DNA from: Tridacna crocea
Lineage: Eukaryota; Mollusca; Bivalvia; Cardiida; Cardiidae
Length of the DNA stretch: 64,000 bases
Direction of reading: 5' to 3'
Assembly: GCA_943736015.1 (NCBI GenBank)
Contig: OX031059.1
Coordinates: 53,703,159 to 53,767,158 of the forward strand
In this document: positions 51,632 through 59,971 of the stretch, in pieces
Numbering within the stretch: position 1 is the stretch's first letter
Layout: each line of letters begins with the position of its first letter
Made by a program: the position numbers and the translations under genes
The notes under the pieces: model-generated
What the model saw: the letters and a program-made list of their open reading frames with translations, nothing else
What the model was told of the DNA's origin: nothing
The model's database searches: none

Positions 51632-51858
51632 ATAGCTCTTTACCAAAGGACAAAATTTCGGACTGGTCCAAATAGGAAGCATTTGCAGACGACAAAATTT
51701 GTGAATCAAAAATTGAAATTCGATTAAGGAAGGGTATAGAAAACATTGTGGGAAAAGGAGAAAATGCTCGTTACCAGTATTTTCTCCTTTTCCTTCAATG
51801 TTTTCAAAAGCTTTCTTTCTCAGGATCGTTAAAAGTCGGGATTGTGCGGTAAAGAGAT
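51632..51858 (-). mobile_element. F1 MITE
   Basis: GCTCTTTACCAAAGGACAAAA, GAAGCATTTGCAGACGACAA, hairpin with an F1b-like half centre (GCTCGTTACCAGT), ending TTGTGCGGTAAAGAG. TTAA sites decayed. Confidence 0.78.
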
Positions 51859-52061
51859 AGGGAAGATAATTACGTATATACGAAAAACAAAAAAACAATG
51901 TTTTGCCCCCAAAAGCACAATGGCGACCTGAATTTTGAATTATTCCCATTCTTTGCCCAACATTTTTGGCATTGCCAGGTGTTCATAAGGAAAGAAAAGA
52001 AGAAGAAAAAAACCTCTTTAGATACTCACATTGTATGAAATTTCAGAATTCTTTCTTTTAA

Positions 52062-52283
52062 CCCATTACCAAACGACAATATTTTAGACTGGTCCAAATT
52101 TAAAGCATTCGCAGACGACAAAATAAAAGTGACTGAAAATTTTGAAATTTGTTTTGTGAAGAGTAGAAAACATAGTGGGAAAAGGAGAAAATGCTGGTTA
52201 CCAGCATTTTCTCCTTTTCCCACCATGTTTTCTAAAGGCTTCTTTTTCAGGGGCGTCAAAAGTAGAGATTGTGTGGTAATGGG
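52062..52283 (-). mobile_element. F1 MITE
   Basis: TTAA at 52058-52061 and 52284-52287. Complete; hairpin around GCTGGTTACCAGC with CATAGTGGG against CCCACCATG, unmatched. Confidence 0.88.
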
Positions 52284-52389
52284 TTAATTCTATGATAATG
52301 ATACAATACATTACAGGCTTTTGCAATGTGGCTTATAACCCCGGCATGACTAAAAGAGCTAGGGTTTTTACACTGTAATTACGTATTCT

Positions 52390-52632
52390 AGGTCTATATT
52401 CACCAACCATTCTAAAGAATGATTTTAGTCTATCTCCCAAAGATTTTCTAAATTGGAAAGTAACACAACGTCTGATTGGCTAAACCATTTGGTTTAGCCA
52501 ATCAGGCTCTGTGTTACTTTCAAGTCTAGGTTTAGCAAATTAAATGTTGTGCTACTAACAAAATTAAGAGGATCTTTGAGAATAAAGCTAAGATTATGAA
52601 TTCTTAAGAATGGCTGATTAATACTCGTACCC
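52390..52632. mobile_element. F3 palindrome with an asymmetric right arm
   Basis: Centred near 52488 on GGCTAAACCATTTGG. The right arm carries ~45 extra bases (TAGCAAATTAAATGTTGTGC to AAATTAAGAGG) absent from the left. Confidence 0.72.
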
Positions 52633-52639
52633 TATTATT

Positions 52640-52825
52640 GCATGATAATCCCCAATTGCTCGCACAGTATTTCCACCGGAACTAAGATGGGCCCTGAAGT
52701 GACCTGCCGAAGCACACCGCCCAATGACACTTCCGTGGCAGACCCAGTGGATCTAGTAAGACTCAAACCCGGGATCTCCAGGTCACGAGTCCTAAACTTC
52801 GCAACTGATCCAAGCGGGACCCCTG
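52640..52825 (-). mobile_element. SINE-F, minus strand
   Basis: Minus strand: GATCAGTTGCGAAGTTTAGG, then GTGACCTGGAG and the B-box-like GGGTTTGAGTCTT, followed by GTGTCATTGGGCGGTG and GGTGGAAATACTGTG. Only copy of this family seen here. Confidence 0.5.
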
Positions 52826-53024
52826 CAGACGATAACTCAAAGTGGATTGTCATCGACAGGTTTGATGTTCGAACCCAGAGGAGTTGAGTTCGACGAAAAT
52901 TCTCTTCGAGGATGTATGAGCACGGAACTTTGCCATGTCTGTTTTCCTCTATTTTATTGATCCTGATAAAAAAAGAAAAAAAAGGCATATACAAAAATTA
53001 TAAAAGCATTTGTACCCTTTGATT

Positions 53025-53270
53025 ACTGGCATTTTCCCTTTTCCCACACTGTTTTCTATCCTCTTAAATAGATGTGCCGTCATTTTATCCAAGTTTAGTT
53101 TAGTTTAAACATATTTTATTTGCAAAATCAACTAAAATGTACAAGATGATTTACAAATACAGTTCAAAATTTTTTATGCAAAATGGATAAGAACGAAAGC
53201 AAAGCTTATAATGTTCTTCTCCAAGTTAAGTTCTTTATCCAAGTCCACTTTGTCCTCTGCAAATGCTGAT
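53025..53270 (+). mobile_element. F1 right half split by a 139-bp insert
   Basis: CATTTTCCCTTTTCCCACACTG and ATTTTATCCAAGT, then an insert at 53095-53233, then TTTATCCAAGTCCACTTTGTC and CTCTGCAAATGCTG. TTTATCCAAGT at 53084-53094 and 53234-53244 is an 11-bp duplication around the insert. Confidence 0.65.
53095..53233 (-). mobile_element. Short retroposon-like insert
   Basis: AT-rich, 139 bp, flanked by an 11-bp direct repeat. Read on the minus strand it ends in ATGTTTAAACTAAACTAA, like the SINE-E tail at 3346. No tRNA-like head, so probably 5'-truncated. Confidence 0.55.
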
Positions 53271-53275
53271 GTAAC

Positions 53276-53482
53276 CATAAACATGTTTATTTTGCATCGA
53301 TTGAGAAACAAGTTCTTGTAACTCATACTAATCTCTCTCGAGTCCGCTTCCCGGAAATCTCTCCAGTTCTCGGTCCGAATATGGAGGCCAATGAGCAATC
53401 CCAAAATTGATACCCGCATCTGAGCATCTAACTCAGGACCTTATGGTTACGAGGCCGACGCTGAACCGCAACACCGCAGACA
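53276..53482 (-). mobile_element. SINE-E, minus strand
   Basis: Minus strand: GTTCAGCGTCGGCCTCG head, GGTCCTGAGTTAGATGC, body CCGGGAAGCGGACTCGAGAG and AGTATGAGTTACAAG. Same order as 3346-3615. Confidence 0.5.
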
Positions 53483-53485
53483 CCA

Positions 53486-53571
53486 CATATCGTCGGTTTA
53501 CTCGAAAACCTTGTAACTACGAATTGAAACAAACTATAGTTACAAGGCTTTTGAAGTAAATCGACTATATG
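53486..53571. mobile_element. F7 palindrome
   Basis: CATATCGTCGGTTTACTCG, then AACCTTGTAACTA / TAGTTACAAGG, a paired change from CCTCGTAACTA / TAGTTACGAGG seen in the other two copies. Confidence 0.78.
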
Positions 53572-53649
53572 CTTTCGGTATGAAACACCAAACTTATGCC
53601 ATCTGGTTACGACATTATATCATTGAACCAACATCGGCAACGCTATCAG

Positions 53650-53963
53650 GCACGCGCAGTGAAAACAAAGGTTTAAAAATCGAAGTCTTTAAAGCATTAC
53701 GACACAATCCCTACTTTTGATGCCCCTGAGAAAGAAGCCTTTAGAAAACATTGTGGGAAAAGGAGAAAATCCTGGTAACCAGCATTTTCTCCTTTTCCCA
53801 CAATGTTTTCTACCCTAGCAGAAAAAAAAATTCAATTTTTAGGTTACGTTTATTTTGTCGTCTGCAAGTGCTTTCAGTCTGGACCAGTCTAAAATTTTGT
53901 CATTTGGTAGAGGGTTAAAGCACGCGCAGTGAAAACAAAAGTTTAAAAATCGAAGTCTTTAAA
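53650..53963. repeat. 44-bp direct repeats bracketing an F1
   Basis: GCACGCGCAGTGAAAACAAA through GAAGTCTTTAAA occurs at 53650-53693 and 53920-53963 with one difference. The F1 at 53693-53914 lies exactly between, with TTAA at 53689-53692 and 53915-53918. Confidence 0.85.
53693..53914 (+). mobile_element. F1 MITE between 44-bp repeats
   Basis: Left end AGCATTACGACACAATCCC (first bases altered), complete hairpin (GAAAATCCTGGTAACCAGC), right end CATTTGGTAGAGGG. Otherwise typical. Confidence 0.85.
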
Positions 53964-54289
53964 CACTGAGTATGACCAAAAAAAAATCTGTTACAAAAAC
54001 TAAAAAAGAGACATCAAGCCGTATGCCTGTCAAATCAGCAGATGCTGAAACGTCTGTGCATTCCCGCGCTCTCCTCCAATTGATGCCATTGTGCTAAAAA
54101 ATGCGGTAATTACTGGGTATTTTATTGCAGTGTTTGTTTGGGCTCGAATGCCGATGTACCCTGAATATCATTAACCCTTTTCTGTGTGACCTATCACTAT
54201 CAATTACAACTTGTGCATATTGTGGGCGTTTGGAGACGGGAATTCTTACACTAGTATGTCTTAAACAACGATGTTAGTCATTAAAAGAG

Positions 54290-54395
54290 CAAAAACATTG
54301 TAGGAAAAGGAGAAAATCAATTTTTCATAATATTTTCAACATCCTTTTGCTCTGGGGTCGTTCACACGCGTGATCGTTTTGTGAAGCGTAGAAGC
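54290..54395 (-). mobile_element. F1 fragment
   Basis: AAAACATTGTAGGAAAAGGAG, then CATAATATTTTCAAC, TGGGGTCGTTCACACG. Hairpin tips lost. Confidence 0.5.
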
Positions 54396-54592
54396 AAGAT
54401 GTTTAACCGAATTAAAATCGGATAACAGGCTTGATAAAATGACTGATATTTTCCCCCGTTCAAAAATCCAAAAATCAAATACTATTCCTTTCATCGATGG
54501 CAGAGTCTTTTGTTCATCCAGGCGCTACGACGGGAAACAAAAACAAAACGTCCTCCTGGTTTTGGTACCCTGGCTTTCTACCTTTTTATCCT

Positions 54593-54690
54593 TTTAAAAA
54601 CTTAATAAAGGCATTATCAGACGACAAAATCTAAGACTTAATCTATATTGGAAGCGTTTGCAGAAAAGAAATTCAATGTAGGCCGAATCA
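54593..54690 (-). mobile_element. Duplicated end of a relict F1-like element
   Basis: AGGCATTATCAGACGACAAA, ATCTAAGACTTAATCT and GGAAGCGTTTGCAGAAAA are repeated at 54930-55000, on the far side of the intact F1 at 54696. Confidence 0.7.
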
Positions 54691-54695
54691 TTTAA

Positions 54696-54915
54696 CTCTT
54701 TACCAAACGACAAAATTTTAGGTTTGTCCTAATCGAAAGCATTTGCAGACGACAAAATAAAAGTGACTGAAAATTTGAAATTTGTTTTGTGAAAGGAAGA
54801 AAACATCGTGGGAAAAGAAGAAAATGCTGGTTACCAGCATTTTCTTCTTTTCCCACAATGTTTTCAAAAGGCTTCTTTTCCAGGAGCGTCAAAAGTAGGG
54901 ATTGTGTGGTATGGG
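54696..54915 (-). mobile_element. F1 MITE with paired GAAGAAAAT change
   Basis: TTAA at 54692-54695 and 54916-54919. The hairpin reads GGGAAAAGAAGAAAATG / CATTTTCTTCTTTTCCC; most copies have AAAGGAGAAAATG / CATTTTCTCCTTT. The substitution is mirrored in both arms. Confidence 0.9.
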
Positions 54916-54917
54916 TT

Positions 54918-55143
54918 AAAAACTAAATAGAGGCATTATCAGACGACAAAATCTAAGACTTAATCTGTACAGGAAGCGTTTGCAGAAAAATTCAATGTTG
55001 GAAGACATTCTGGTAAAAGGAGATGCTGGTCAACATCATTTTGTAGTTATCATTGTCATCAGCATTTCCTTCTTCCCCCGCAATGATTTTACAAGCCCTC
55101 CCGCTGATGGTCATAAATACCTGATCGTTTGGTACAGGCTTAA
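54918..55143 (-). mobile_element. Relict F1-like element
   Basis: Begins with the duplicated block, then GGAAGACATTCTGGTAAAAGG, a disrupted centre and TGATGGTCATAAATACC, GATCGTTTGGTACAGGC. The second arm is expanded by unrelated sequence. Confidence 0.5.
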
Positions 55144-55158
55144 CGAACTGTGCCATTA

Positions 55159-55353
55159 TTATTTAGGACCAACAATCTGATTTAAACGGATATATCGCAA
55201 GGCTGAGACATTGGTTGATTGATAGAATGATGTTTTACATCGTTTTCGACAAAATTGACTTCCAGCTTTGAGCTCTGGAGTGTCATGCCCAACCACCCCA
55301 ATCAATATGATGCAGAAAAAAAAAAGAGTAATACTTATCGAAAGGGTAGCCAT
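55159..55353 (-). CDS. Candidate small secreted peptide gene
   Basis: Minus-strand ATG at 55353 opens 64 codons to a stop at 55159-55161. Residues 1-22 look like a signal peptide: MATLS, a hydrophobic core of mixed I, L and F (residues 8-19), then GVVG before a likely cut. The predicted mature part (~42 residues) has one closely spaced cysteine pair (FCRKRC) in a basic stretch. A TATA-like TATATAG lies about 35-40 bases upstream, so the leader would be very short. No family recognised. The frame may instead be a first exon; a weak GTAAAA donor lies inside it. It sits in a stretch with few MITEs. Confidence 0.25.
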   Translation of the reverse strand: MATLSISITLFFFCIILIGVVGHDTPELKAGSQFCRKRCKTSFYQSTNVSALRYIRLNQIVGPK

Positions 55354-55387
55354 GCACTCAGTTGAAAAGCTGAAAGCCGAAAACGGC

Positions 55388-55395
55388 TATATAAG
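55388..55395 (-). promoter_or_regulatory. TATA-like element
   Basis: TATATAAG on the plus strand, CTTATATA on the minus strand, placed to serve the minus-strand signal-peptide frame starting at 55353. It could equally be chance in AT-rich DNA. Confidence 0.25.
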
Positions 55396-55399
55396 TGCA

Positions 55400-56561
55400 T
55401 GGTTGCATTCGAAAAAAAAAAGTGAAAGGCGTCATTGGTTTGTGTTTTCGAAACCAAAATTATACTCTAAGTTTCTTGCGTACTATTTGGTGAATTACGT
55501 CACTGATTTGTGTGTACCTGCTTCCTGAATGTACACGATGGTTTCAATGAAGCTTTTTTTTTTTGTTTCTTGACGCCGTAACTGTTTTGTCATTTTTGAA
55601 TACTAGTAAAAAATGTTCTTCTAAAATTTTGTATTATGTAATATGGTGGCTTACATGTACTTTTATGTGTATCCGACCGAAAACGTGGCGTCTAAAAGGC
55701 CTCTACAGGGCACACAATGTTCTTATAAGGTTTATCTAAGTGACCGAGTATTTGACCTGATATTTCGAACTTGTTCGAGACATCCGACTAAAAATCTGCC
55801 CTCAAGAATGCTTACAAGGTAAATGTTGATGCCTGGACGACGTAAGATGCACGACAGGATGACGGATACTAACCGTGAGCACTTTGCACTCAGGTGAGCT
55901 GAAAACTTGTTAAATCTGAAATCGTGCTTTAAGGCTGCCTTGACAAGGCAAGTCCACTACTGGCTAGATGCAAATTTTTACTGTCCGTTCTTTGCATTCT
56001 GTCCCTGATGTATTATCTTTTAAACAAGACAGAGAAATTGCTGAAAGTTACATAAATGAAAAGAGTATGTAAAAAGCATCAGCTATAATGAGAGAAATAA
56101 AAGAAACCCATCAAAGCTCGAGACTGGTAGAGCAATCAACTTTCTACACCTGGTCTTATTTTTCAAAGCCGACATATCTAAAGTTCTTGGTGTTCTTCAA
56201 ACAGAGTTGTAGCAGACGAAACGGCGCCCGCTAGAATTGTGCACAGGTGGCTCTGAATATATAGAGCCAAACTTTATCTAACTTCCCGAGCCATTGTAAA
56301 GGGAGCCAGAGTTGAACTTTGTACCAGACAAACAAACAATTTAGACTTGTCCATGTTAGATAGCAAATTGCACATAATTAATTTAAACTTGGCACAAATG
56401 ATGATACCTTTCCTAAAAAGTACAAAATCTTGTACATAAAAAATATGCTTGATACCAAGAAAATGGCTTCTACCTTGCCTTGTATCCAGAATTTCCAAAA
56501 AAAAAATACACATGTCATCATCATTCGGTATGTGTAAGCTAAAATTCGGAGATCAAGGTTG
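55400..56561. other. MITE-free stretch, no gene recognised
   Basis: Over 1.1 kb without any of the repeat families, unusual for this window. No exon with both splice sites and a convincing frame. Confidence 0.4.
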
Positions 56562-56660
56562 ATGGATTGATTGAAAGATGTTTTTTTTTTGGCTGCTTTC
56601 AACATTATTTCAGTTATATCATGGCGACACCTCACAGTCATGTATTCCTGGATTTTACCA
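56562..56660 (-). mobile_element. SINE-B 3' end
   Basis: Minus strand: TTACTGGTAAAATCCAGG, ATACATGACTGTGAGG and ATAACTGAAATAATGTTGAA. Head missing. Confidence 0.55.
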
Positions 56661-56786
56661 GTAATAGGCTTGGGCTCTGACTTGGATTTATCCTGCTGAA
56701 AAAGTGACATGGAACGTTTTTGGCCAATAATAAATAAACGTCATTTCAAAGATATTCTGGGGGGGGGGGGAAGTAATCATGTCTCA

Positions 56787-57011
56787 ACCCTTTACCAAAC
56801 AATCCCTGGCTTTTACGACCCTGAGATAGAAGCCTTTTGAAAACATTGTGGGAAAAGGAGAAAATGCTGGTAACCAGCATTTTCTCCTTTTTCCACAATG
56901 TTTTCTACCCTTATAGAAACACATTTCAATTTTTTTTCAATTATGCTTATATTGTCGTCTGCAAGTGTCTTCAATTTGGATCAGTTTAAAATTTTGTCGT
57001 TTGGTAAAGGG
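56787..57011 (+). mobile_element. F1 MITE chained to an F2 piece
   Basis: Left TTAA decayed to TCAA (56783-56786), right TTAA at 57012-57015. Hairpin around GCTGGTAACCAGC with one unmatched change in CCTTTTTCCAC. The next F2 piece starts at the shared TTAA. Confidence 0.85.
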
Positions 57012-57015
57012 TTAA

Positions 57016-57109
57016 TCGGACGGTGTATATCAAAGATCAGAGTGCAGTCTGATCTTGACCTTCACTATCTGCGATGATCAGTGAGTCGCGCTCAGCACCT
57101 TAAGGGACA
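57016..57109 (-). mobile_element. F2 hairpin end, truncated
   Basis: TCGGACGGTGTATATCAAAG, a shortened tip (AGAGTGCAGTCTGATC), then the reversed left end GTGAGTCGCGCTCAGCACC. The AT-rich half is missing. Confidence 0.65.
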
Positions 57110-57634
57110 AAATAATCGCACAAGATTTTTTGCAAGTACCCATACTTAAATTGAAATAATTTGTGTTTCCTGAATTCATTTTGTCAAAGTGAGGTTTATG
57201 GACGCTTTTAGCACAATCTTGACGATGTCGCGGCAACAAAACGTTTGCCAAAATAGTACCAAATCACACCAACCAAAAGTAGCTCATTCGCTGGAATACA
57301 GGCAGCCATAATTCATCATAATCAATACAACAATTGACATCTAATACTCCTGCGAAAAGGGGCTATGCACTAAAACCAAACTTTGGTTGGAGGAACAATG
57401 CGGCATAAGAAATTACACTCTCCATCAGCTAAAAGTTTCCTCTATCCACCAATAAAGTGTCAGCTGTAGAGACGCGCACAAGCAAAATTCCACACGTGCT
57501 AAGGAATGTGTGTCGACTGCAAAAAAATCATTTCGAAATAGTTTTCCCATAAGTTCACCTGGTACTGCATTCGTTTTGTTTGGCCTTATCACCTGGCGCA
57601 CTTGTTTCATTTCGGAACCCTGATTCTTTTTTAG
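57110..57634. other. No repeat recognised
   Basis: MITE-free. On the minus strand an acceptor-like TTTTTTTGCAG near 57520 precedes an open stretch ending at a stop near 57427. It might be a terminal exon for the minus-strand candidate at 58242, but the frame link is unproved. Confidence 0.25.
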
Positions 57635-57726
57635 TGTTCCGCAGATTCGACTCAGACTCAGAGGCGCCGAACAAAATATGCACAGGTGTCTTTTCTGGGG
57701 AATATTTTATCATTTTATCTATTGGA
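57635..57726 (+). CDS. Candidate internal exon, function unknown
   Basis: An acceptor-like CTTTTTTAG ends at 57634 and a consensus donor GTAAGT starts at 57727 (GGA/GTAAGT). The 92 bases between stay open in the frame reading VFRRFDSDSEAPNKIC, then GVFSGEYFIILSIG. A second acceptor-like GCAG at 57641-57644 is possible. Donor quality and absence of repeats for about 0.5 kb on each side favour an exon; the short length and lack of a recognised domain do not. Confidence 0.25.
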
Positions 57727-58014
57727 GTAAGTTTGTTATATGCGTATAATATGATACGCAGATGCAGGGTGGAAGGAAAACGGCGCTCGAATGGCGCCGG
57801 TATTTAGATAGACTGTAATGAAAACCATAAACGTTCAAGCCAAAGCAAACACTCTTTTTTTTTATCGTACCCAAATGTTTCCACAGCCTATTCTAGCATA
57901 CTAAATTGAAAGAATACGACCAAGATGCAAGTGATTAATTTTGCAAATTCCTATTAATTGTTCATTGTACCTTGTTATACAATCATTTCGTTTGAATTAT
58001 TAACTGAAACTGAC
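57727..58014. other. No repeat recognised
   Basis: AT-rich spacer between the plus- and minus-strand exon candidates. Confidence 0.3.
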
Positions 58015-58242
58015 CTGCACTATCGGTGATCCGTTTTCATCTAATTGATGTAGAGAAATTCCCAGGTCCCTTTTTGCGTAATGGGTCACAAATGTTAAAT
58101 TCAAGCGCAGAATAAAGGCGAAGTGTTCGACCTGGGCAATGCCCCTGTTCACAAGTCTTGTCTTTGCCATGGGTTCTAGAGATAATATTGGCTTTGAATT
58201 TATTGAGCACTGATCAGCCTTATTCGCCAAATCTCGCTGCAT
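58015..58242 (-). CDS. Candidate first coding exon, function unknown
   Basis: The minus-strand ATG at 58242 opens 76 codons ending SPIVQ at a donor-like CAG/GTCAGT (GT at 58013-58014); unspliced, it stops four codons later. Composition is mixed and protein-like (AKTRLVNRGIAQVEHF, RDLGISLHQLDENG) and not of low complexity, unlike most open frames here. The start is chosen because it is the first ATG after a leader with two ETS-like sites. No known family is recognised. This is the most protein-like frame in the window, but there is no confirmed second exon. Confidence 0.35.
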
Positions 58243-58343
58243 CGGACTTTATTCTTATTCCAAAATTTAAAAGACCATTTCCGGTACTACTTCCGGTCAC
58301 ATGATGATGTCAGTGTACTAGTCGCTAGCAAAGTGTATAAATA
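58243..58343 (-). promoter_or_regulatory. Candidate promoter between divergent starts
   Basis: Upstream of the minus-strand ATG lie two ETS-like sites (plus-strand TTTCCGG near 58278 and ACTTCCGG at 58289-58296), an E-box-like CACATG and TATAAATA at 58336-58343. TATAAATA reads as a TATA box on the plus strand and as TATTTATA on the minus, so transcription could go either way. Confidence 0.3.
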
Positions 58344-58756
58344 CTGCGAGGGTTTTGTTGCAATATTTCAGTCAAAAGTGAAATCCTTACAATTTATAAA
58401 TTAGCTCTCGTACACACAATCTTATTTTTTTTTTTGCGGTATAACTCACAGAGTAATAAACAATGTAGATTTAAGGTTTGATTGAACGATTTGTACAGCC
58501 CGATCTTGTAACATACCTCCACCAAAAGATACTACATACTCGTATTTCTGATGTTGATTCCATTAAGGCTCGACCTATCATCGGCATAGGAAAAATCGGA
58601 TGCTCTCCTGGACGGCAAAGATCGAGATCAGATTGTATGGACAGTTCGTTATATCGTACTTTTCCCTTGTCAGGCCTATAGGGTAAAAAAATCTGTTGAA
58701 GTTTCAGTTCATAGGTTAAATTTCATACGTCGAAAGCGTATTTCAATCATCCTCTT
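58344..58756. other. No gene recognised
   Basis: Would be the leader of a plus-strand transcript if TATAAATA is used that way. Short frames only. Confidence 0.3.
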
Positions 58757-58869
58757 TGAGGAGGAGTCTAAATGTATCTGCAAAAAGGATCGACTCGTGT
58801 CAGCCTGCGCAGTCTGCGCAGGCTGACACGAGTCGACACTTCTTGCAAATGCATCGAGTCCCCTTTTGA
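58757..58869. mobile_element. Short F5 element
   Basis: AGGAGTCTAAATGTATCTGC and the mirror GCATCGAGTCCCCTTTTG, around a perfect hairpin (GACTCGTGTCAGCCTGCGC / GCGCAGGCTGACACGAGTC). The long internal part of other F5 copies is absent. CGTGTC / GACACG is a paired change from CATGTC / GACATG at 30441. Confidence 0.78.
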
Positions 58870-58871
58870 CC

Positions 58872-59274
58872 CATCTTCGCGAGCCAAGTTTACGATCACA
58901 ACGTGGATCTTACCTTGGCTGATTGAGCCCGATTTCGAGATTCCTGCGATGCGCCCTCTATTGGATGTTGGTTGTTACCCCCCCTTTACATCATATTTCT
59001 AAAAGCCAATGTAATATCGTTTTACAAACCGCTTACGAATACACATGAAGCGATAAGCAGACATCCACGTGGGTTTCCATGTTTACCTTCTATTCGAAAG
59101 GTAGCGACCTTGTTCTATTTTTATCAAAGATGAAATGCTACAAGCGATTTCATTCAATGCAGCTAGAGCTGGCTGCATCCAATGAAAAAGCGTATCGGGT
59201 GAATTTAAAAATCAAGCTCGATCCGCCAAGGGTAGAGCAGCGCAGTGAATCGTCAGCCTTGGCTTGCGAAGATG
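58872..59274 (+). mobile_element. F6 element with 9-bp target duplication
   Basis: Ends CATCTTCGCGAGCCAAG and GGCTTGCGAAGATG. CTTTTGACC at 58863-58871 and CTTTTAACC at 59275-59283 form a 9-bp duplication with one difference. Full-length match in reverse to 14492-14883. It inserted at the very end of the short F5. The open frame across it is not shared by the other copy. Confidence 0.88.
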
Positions 59275-59283
59275 CTTTTAACC

Positions 59284-59617
59284 AGTCATATCTTAATTAC
59301 ATGTACGTGTCACGGAATGATTTAATTTATGTCATACATTAGAGAGTTTTGCCTTAAATCAGACCAGAATTTCGCACTTAGATAACGCAAGTGTAGATGC
59401 AGTTCACAGAAAACTGTACATAAGATATCTAGATATAAGTTACATCACGTAGAATGAAATTTAAATTGTAATAAAATGCGTCATCAAAATAGTCCGTAAG
59501 GTTTCTTTTATTGGGAATTTAGAGACTTAAAATAGCATTTTATCGGCGCTGCTATAAGATCTTTTCTTTCTGTAACAAATTTGTAAGAGATCCGCTTAAA
59601 CCCATCCTTGTGGAATA
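59284..59617. other. No gene recognised
   Basis: AT-rich spacer. Confidence 0.4.
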
Positions 59618-59621
59618 TTAA

Positions 59622-59842
59622 CCGTTTACCCCATAAGGCATTTCTATGGTATCTCTAATTGACCTTAAATAACAGCAAGGATGAAGCTGTTTCTTATGTG
59701 TATATGACACCTTTTGATAGCATAGAAAACATTGTGGCAAAAGGTGGAATTGCTCGTGACGAGCAATTTCACCTTTTGCCCCAATGTTTTCCAAAGGCTC
59801 CTTCAAGCAATGCCTAGAAATGAGTATCTATGGAGTAAAGGG
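59622..59842 (-). mobile_element. F1c MITE
   Basis: TTAA at 59618-59621 and 59843-59846. Ends CCGTTTACCCCATAAGGC and CTATGGAGTAAAGGG; hairpin around GCTCGTGACGAGC with CAAAAGGTGGAA / TTTCACCTTTTG. Third copy of this subfamily. Confidence 0.85.
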
Positions 59843-59971
59843 TTAATTACCAACATGAATTTAAAGATTTACTTTCATTAGTTTTAGGCAGTTTTCAGCC
59901 ATGTTTTAACCCATTCTATTCTTTATGTTATGAAAATATAATCATTCTCGTATCTTTATGCCAAATATTGC

